64,000 nucleotides of DNA from Edolisoma coerulescens (Eukaryota; Chordata; Aves; Passeriformes; Campephagidae). The translations under genes were made by a program, and so were the position numbers. The notes under the pieces were generated by a model. It ran no database searches and was not told the origin of the DNA. It saw only the letters and a program-made list of their open reading frames with translations. Shown one piece after another: positions 59,501 to 64,000 of the stretch. Location of the stretch: assembly GCA_013397115.1 (NCBI GenBank), contig VWZW01004142.1, positions 62,319 through 126,318 on the forward strand, written 5' to 3'. Every line of letters starts with the position of its first letter. Positions within the stretch are counted from its first letter, which is position 1.

Positions 59501-62500
59501 AAAAAAAGAGTCCACATCTTCAATCAAAAAAGTACTAGAAGGTTCCACATGAGATTAAAATGTGATTAATCATCTTTCACTAACCACTATAGAAGTCTAC
59601 AAGTCTAATTTCCAGACAGTTAAAACCAGAGAAGCATCAGCAGCACTCTAAAATAGCTGCTAAAGAATCCTGCAATTGGAAGAATTTTCCAGAGCAAAGG
59701 ACTTAGCTCATTATTAATCTTTCCCCTTTTCTCTGATGCAAGGAGCTCCAGTTTAAGTAGTGAATTAAGCATAAAGAATACAGTGAGGCCACATAAGGGC
59801 TGTGTAAGAAAACAGCTGAGTATTTTCTGCCCATGTAACAGCAAGACTATTTAGAACGGCCAGTGAAATGCAAGAGCAGAAAAAAGCCTATTTTGTGCTC
59901 TTCCATCTTTGTGCAAAATACTTATTTCGAACTCACAAAACCTAAGGAGTCGTCTCATCATCTATAATCACGAGTGTTAGATGACTATTGCCAAATACAC
60001 TAGGTTAGTAAATATGCCACCATAAATCAGGTTTCAGTTGGTTGTTCAATCCTTCTTTGGTGCCTGTGTTATCCTTTCACTGAGTACAGGTATCCTCTAA
60101 CACTTATGGTTTGTTAACATAGTATTTGTTTCAGCTAGCACAGCTGAAAAAACATACAGTTCAATTTTTGCAACTTCTTCCTATTTTGTAACAATTAGAA
60201 ATAAGCATGGCAAGCATGGCTTGAATTTGGTGGTGGTATGTGGGACAGAAACTGATAGAAGTGTGAAATAAACTTATAGCAGCTGTATTTTCATCAGACT
60301 GTTGAAGATACTAATTGTGGGGCACCAAACATCCTTGCAAAAACAGCAAAAATACTAGAAAAATTATTCAGACCAAATACAGTAACTTCATAACTGTGCC
60401 TCTTTATGGCACAGCAAACAATCGAGATTAAGAAAAACTATTATCCTACCTCTTAAAGCTTTACAATCAATTACTTCTACATGAGCATCCAGTCGAGCGA
60501 AAGCTTCTTTGCAGATGGCCTTTGCTAATGTTGACTTTCCACTTCCCTACAAAAATAAACGTGAGCTAAAGTAAATTGACAGAGCCAATTCCTTGTGTTT
60601 CTATGTTTTTGTCACAGTATGCACCAGTCAACAAGCTGGGGAAGCTGTGCACACACTGGGTTTATTCCTCAGTAAAACTATGTATGTATTCTGCCTCTGT
60701 ATCACTTGGTAGGGACCAAAGCCCTGGAGAGAAACAAAGATAAATTCAGAGTAGATACATCCAGTACAGTGTTCTGATTCCACTGAGTTCAGTGTTAAGA
60801 CATCTGCTAGGTTCAGTGACATATGGTATTAAATGGATCACTGTAAGAGGCAACAGGAAAATAATCGTATGAACCCCACTGCCATTTTATATTAGAACAC
60901 AAGAGAAAATACATGCTTATTTTCATTCAAATACTTCAAAGGCAACAGGTGCTTATCATAATATAAAGAGAAAGCAGATTAATCCCTTACTGAAATTGCA
61001 TTGGTAGGAATCTTTAAAATAGATATATATATGTGTGTGTGTGGATATGTGTGTGCGTGTATGAGTGATAATGTTTCACTGAATTTCCTCTGCTCAGTTT
61101 TTTTTCAGCTTGTTCTTTATTCTTTGGAAGGTGCAGAATATCAAAGAAAACTAACACAAACCATTTTGTAACTGTGGAAAACAACGTGCAAGGCTTTGCA
61201 AGGTGAAAGCAGAAGTGTGTACCTTTCCTCCTGTGAGAAGCACCCCTCCACTTCGCAGTCCCACAGCAATAGCAGCCAGCTTTTGAGATAAAGGACGCCC
61301 CAGAAGACTGTGGCTTATGTGTTCAAATAAAGATGTTCCTAATTTGTCCACTCCTCTGTAGGGTAAAGGAAATGTTAAATGGCCCAGGGTAGCATCAGTG
61401 CACACTCTGTAGGCAGCAGAAGCTTGCTCTATGGGGAAGTCAGAATGCTTACAGACTGTATTCTCAGTTGCCTTTCCCAGCACTGACAGCACACTATCAA
61501 AATACTCCAAGCCTCTCATGTCTCCTCTGCCCCATCCCTTCATGTTTGCTACACAAGTACCACTGTTTTCCCTTGTACTAATGACCACAGGACTCTGCAT
61601 TTGTCTCCTCAGCTGATGATTGGGATAAAACTTTTAGGAACTGTAGTTCTTTGAGATCCTTACTATTAAATGCAGTTGAACAAGTCAACAGGTTGAAGTT
61701 ACTGGGAGACAAGAATTGGCAGACTGTAGCTTATCATAAATTTTGTTTCATTTGAATATGACACCTAAAACCACCCCACTATCCCTTGCTGCTATGTAGA
61801 AGTCTGTTCATACTACTTAGAACAGCAAGAACTGCTGAACTATCGTGTTTCTTCTAAAGCACAGTTCTGAGTTTCCATGCTAGGGCAGTCGCAGTTCTGA
61901 GACCTCCCACCCTACTGACAGACATGCTGAAATTTTCAATATGTGAGTACCTTTAGACACATGAAGTTTTCTATTCACTGCAGTAAGACTGTTCAAGGAC
62001 AAAATTAACCATCTGCATAAACTAGGACAAAGTCTGAACCTGACACAAGCCAAAAGATGCAGAGTTTTGCTTAGATCTGGCATAGTTTCAAAAAAATCTG
62101 CATTTCTGCCAAAGTTATTTTTTTCTAATTCTCATTCCCATTCCCTCCCATGTTTTTTTCTATGAAAATGGCTCACCCTAAATCGCTTAGTTTGTGGTAT
62201 GGAAGGTTCTTGTCTCTATCAGGCATAGCTGGCTGGCTGTCATCATCATCACCTTTTCTGCTTAGAGGATGTAAAAGAACCTACAACAAAGGAGAGTTAG
62301 GACTTTAGACGAAATATAACTACAGAAGAAGGGTATGAACTGACTAGCCATTTCTGGAATTGTGCAAAGAAAACACTGCATGTATGCTTTGCTGATGCTT
62401 ACTGTGCTTGAAAGAAAGGTGCACTGGTGAAATGGAGGAGATACAACCACTTCCAAAATACAACCTAGTGTTGACAGCTACTTAAAAATGTAAGATTAGA

Positions 62501-63693
62501 TTTCAGGCCAAGTGCTGTTTATAATAGACTCTGCAGCCCACTATCTCTTTCCCTACCTGCTCCTTCTCCTATCCCCTGTCCTGCTGGCAGGAGAGCTCAT
62601 GAGGCAGAATAGTGAAACAGATCAGGCATCTGACTGGGTGAAAAGTAACTTGACAAAACACCGGGGGGCATGAGTTTTTCCATCTTACTCACCAGGGAGT
62701 TAGTATGGAAAGTTGGGCAGGCAAACAGGGGTTACAGAGGTTCACAGGTAAGAAGAAGCTAGTAGGAGATGTTGACACTGCTATTAAGAAATGCATTTTG
62801 CTCTTTAATCTTAGTACCAGTCACTTGAACAATTTCTAGAAGACTTCTTGTACTTTACTACTAGTAAAAGAAAGCTCATTTTATTATTTTTTTAACAGCA
62901 ATTCTAAATCTTGCAGACAAGTTCTATTCTAAACAGCCAAAAGACACCTTAATTCTCCACTAAAATTTCACTGTATGTTGAAAAATGAAAAAAAACATTA
63001 TCCCACCTATAACCATAACCCTGAAGTAATGGCCAATGGTTCAACCAGAATTACTAATGGAAGCAGTAATTCTAATATTAAGTAGAAATATTTATTCCCC
63101 TGAGAAATGAAATATGGAAGAAACAGAAGGCACAGAAACTATATCAGAGAAAAGGCAGGGTGAGTGTGGTAGGTTTGAAGGGGGATTATGTCTCATCTTT
63201 GCCAGAACAAGCTACTGCTCCTGCCAGACACACTGAGAAGTGGCATAGTTACCAAGGGAAAGAACAACTAAGATGGTACACATACAAATATAAGGATGTT
63301 CAGACTTGGACAGTAGTGACTTTCCTGTCTTCTAACTGATTTTTCTGAGAGTTTGATGTGGAAACTCTATGAAACTCAGTGACAAGCATGGCATGCCTGG
63401 AATCTCAGCAGGCCCTCAAGCTACAAAGTAACATAAAGGATGCAGATATAATTTAATGAACAGACAGACTGACATTATTTACTTGGAAAGAGAAACTGAA
63501 ATATATTATATACAAAATGCAATATATTTTAAACAAGTATAACAATTTAAATTACTTGATACCTGATACTATGTGATATTTACTTGTATATTTGTCTTTT
63601 GCAGCAAACTGGTACTCAGTATAAAAATATTCTCAGACTTATTTCCTTCAGTGTGCACGGGATGCGCTGCACTAAGGACAAACTCCTCCATTC
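47474..63693 (-). CDS. PEX1: PEX1, peroxisomal AAA+ ATPase; partial, last 17 coding exons
   Basis: The 17 exons join in frame to 795 residues and a TAG stop. The human protein has about 1283 residues, so the N-terminal 490 or so lie to the right. Fragment numbering: D1 Walker A GGKGSGKST at 113-121; D1 Walker B IILMDDLD, with Asp where active AAA+ sites have Glu, as in the mammalian protein; D2 Walker A GAPGTGKT at 395-402; D2 Walker B IVFFDEFD at 450-457; and the second-region-of-homology arginines in TSRPDLIDPALLRPGRLD. A Ser/Asp-rich tail follows (SSSDSDFSLSSMVFLNHSSG), ending FRPGQKMTLA. PEX1 forms a hexamer with PEX6, anchored by PEX26, that pulls ubiquitinated PEX5 from the peroxisomal membrane. 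The Gly matching human G843, the common Zellweger-spectrum mutation site, is intact (55997-55999). Confidence 0.98.
48231..48355 (-). CDS. PEX1: PEX1 exon: C-terminal tail
   Basis: Acceptor CTCTTTTCAAG and donor GTAAGT. It encodes TLTITQSHLMTALQGMRP and SISQDDWKHFTE. It ends two bases into a Leu codon. Confidence 0.96.
48697..48894 (-). CDS. PEX1: PEX1 exon: C-terminal tail
   Basis: Acceptor GAATTTAG and donor GTATGG. 66 codons including SSQPAMLRPASQEGS and EQLRTEINAIKANYRSKNG. The weak pyrimidine tract is accepted because the phases fit exactly. Confidence 0.93.
50351..50581 (-). CDS. PEX1: PEX1 exon: Ser/Asp-rich tail
   Basis: Acceptor CTTTGTTACAG and donor GTAAAT. 77 codons with DFASSSDSDFSLSSMVFLN, GLEQSLISLDMSDLLPE and MYRLYFGSSYES. 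Probably disordered and phosphorylatable (inference). Confidence 0.96.
52126..52302 (-). CDS. PEX1: PEX1 exon: D2 lid
   Basis: Acceptor TTTATTCCAG and donor GTAAAT. 59 codons encoding RYEILKALSHSLSLA and FTGADLKALLYNAQLEA, the D2 helical lid. Confidence 0.96.
53212..53315 (-). CDS. PEX1: PEX1 exon: D2 second region of homology
   Basis: Acceptor TTTCCTAAG and donor GTGAGG. It encodes VYVLAATSRPDLIDPALL and RPGRLDKCLYCPPPDQ, including the arginine fingers. The upstream intron is only 77 bases. Confidence 0.97.
53393..53535 (-). CDS. PEX1: PEX1 exon: D2 Walker B
   Basis: Acceptor CTTTAG after a poly-T tract, and donor GTACCA. It encodes AQAAKPCIVFFDEFD, SIAPRRGHDNTG and VVNQLLTQLDGVEGLQ. The catalytic Glu of DEFD is intact. 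Confidence 0.97.
54348..54412 (-). CDS. PEX1: PEX1 exon: D2 pore-loop region
   Basis: A short 65-base exon. Acceptor ATTTTTTTAG and donor GTTTGT. It encodes [20 protein letters not shown]. KYIG is the substrate-gripping aromatic pore loop of type II AAA+ proteins. Confidence 0.95.
55009..55143 (-). CDS. PEX1: PEX1 exon: D2 Walker A
   Basis: Acceptor CTTTTCCAG and donor GTAGAA. 45 codons: YPELFANLPIRQRSG, then LLYGAPGTGKTLLAG and ESGMNFISIK. The P-loop second residue is Ala here, Pro in mammals. Confidence 0.97.
55943..56109 (-). CDS. PEX1: PEX1 exon: start of D2
   Basis: A poly-T tract then AAGCAG as acceptor, and GTACTA as donor. It encodes STVDFQKALKDF and HKPKDLGWDKIGGLKDV. The first Gly of KIGG corresponds to human G843 by counting back from the D2 P-loop. 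Confidence 0.95.
56315..56504 (-). CDS. PEX1: PEX1 exon: D1 helical lid
   Basis: Acceptor TGCTTTTCAG and donor GTATGT. It encodes KQRCEMLYSIIKKKL and ETEGFVARDFTMLVDRAIH, the AAA+ lid subdomain. The end of the exon (CASNQNASDNG) is variable. Confidence 0.95.
57747..57901 (-). CDS. PEX1: PEX1 exon: D1 core
   Basis: Acceptor CTGTGTTTAG and donor GTAAAT. It encodes MKEVISMGSLIALIATSQS and VSAQGTHVFQCFK. 51 codons after the split Val. Confidence 0.95.
59183..59353 (-). CDS. PEX1: PEX1 exon: D1 Walker B
   Basis: Acceptor TTTGTTTTAG and donor GTAATA. It encodes KRLVNIRKNVEEAF, then SIILMDDLDHIVGVP (Walker B with Asp-Asp) and EHENSPETVQSNRLAH. Confidence 0.95.
60450..60546 (-). CDS. PEX1: PEX1 exon: D1 P-loop, second half
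   Basis: Acceptor TTTTTGTAG and donor GTAGGA. GSGKSTLAKAICKEAF completes the Walker A motif, and HVEVIDCKALRG follows. Confidence 0.96.
61022..61066 (+). repeat. (TA)n(TG)n dinucleotide repeat
   Basis: TATATATATG followed by imperfect TG units in a PEX1 intron; a likely variable microsatellite. Confidence 0.85.
61223..61355 (-). CDS. PEX1: PEX1 exon: D1 N-terminal part and half of Walker A
   Basis: Acceptor TTTACCCTACAG and donor GTACAC. It encodes TSLFEHISHSLLGRPLS and VLLTGGK, so the intron splits the D1 P-loop after GGK. The longer open frame upstream of 61355 is intronic. Confidence 0.96.
62177..62280 (-). CDS. PEX1: PEX1 exon: acidic linker
   Basis: Acceptor TTGTTGTAG. The donor GTGAGC is preferred over GGTGAG because it preserves the LGGV sequence at the junction. 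It encodes VLLHPLSRKGDDDDSQP and KLSDL. The acidic insert is poorly conserved compared with mammals. Confidence 0.93.
63584..63693 (-). CDS. PEX1: PEX1 exon: linker before D1
   Basis: Acceptor TTTTTACAG and donor GTAAAT on the minus strand. It encodes MEEFVLSAAHPVH and ENIFILSTSLLQKTNIQ. The first two bases finish a Gly codon from an exon outside the window. Confidence 0.93.
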
Positions 63694-64000
63694 CTGTAAA
63701 AACACAATGAACAAGAACTAAAACTCCAAATAAATTCAGTTTTCATTCCTCACAAGATAAGACAGATTAGAATATTACTACAGCACAATCTAAAATGAAA
63801 GAATAAAAAAGGTTAATCATTATTAAAGGGTAACTCAAACTTACACTTTCAGAGCAAAGAGGTATCACTTATGTTAAAAGGTGTATACAGAAATTAAATG
63901 GTATACTGCCTAAGTAAATTCCATAGTAGACAGGACAGTATTATCCTTGCCTTCTTTAACAGACAGATGTATACAGTCTGTGCTTTTCATTATCCATGGG
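63694..64000 (-). other. PEX1: PEX1 intron at the right edge
   Basis: AT-rich, no coding signal. The next PEX1 exon upstream, which must end one base into a Gly codon, lies outside the window. Confidence 0.75.

Overview
This is a window of a vertebrate nuclear genome, almost certainly a bird. It has AT-rich introns, spliced genes with GT-AG junctions, few repeats, and old LINE fragments whose left ends carry the TCATAGAATCA-type terminus of avian CR1 elements. Crocodilians and turtles also carry CR1, so bird is an inference from repeat density and CR1 type. The species cannot be named.

Layout: (1) 1608-23384, plus strand: the last 14 coding exons of ANKIB1, an Ariadne-type RBR ubiquitin ligase. 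The N-terminal ankyrin-repeat exons lie left of the window. A long 3'UTR ends near 25.6 kb. (2) 25.6-30.0 kb: an interval holding several CR1 3' ends, with the last one running up to a CpG-rich promoter. (3) 30658-33353, plus strand: exons 2-5 of GATAD1, a GATA-finger chromatin reader. Exon 1, with the zinc finger, should lie in or next to the 533-base assembly gap at 30065-30597. (4) 34.3-47.3 kb: a 13 kb interval between the convergent GATAD1 and PEX1. It is usually treated as empty, and is the place where primates carry the ERVW-1 provirus. I see no retroviral gene here, but I do see splice-compatible coding-like segments on both strands that I cannot assign. (5) 47474-63693, minus strand: the last 17 coding exons of PEX1, covering both AAA+ ATPase domains and the C-terminal tail. 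Its first exons lie right of the window.

The order ANKIB1-GATAD1-PEX1 matches human 7q21.2. The three genes have unrelated jobs: ubiquitin ligation, H3K4me3-linked chromatin regulation, and ATP-driven recycling of the PEX5 import receptor at peroxisomes. They are conserved neighbours, not a pathway. All reading phases join without frameshift across the 35 exons listed. The fragments encode 761 (ANKIB1), 186 (GATAD1) and 795 (PEX1) residues.

The most useful leads are the unassigned exon-like segments between GATAD1 and PEX1: a phase-compatible three-exon minus-strand chain at 39.9-42.0 kb, a plus-strand terminal exon with an ITIM-like tyrosine motif at 44.3 kb, and a decayed coding remnant at 37 kb.
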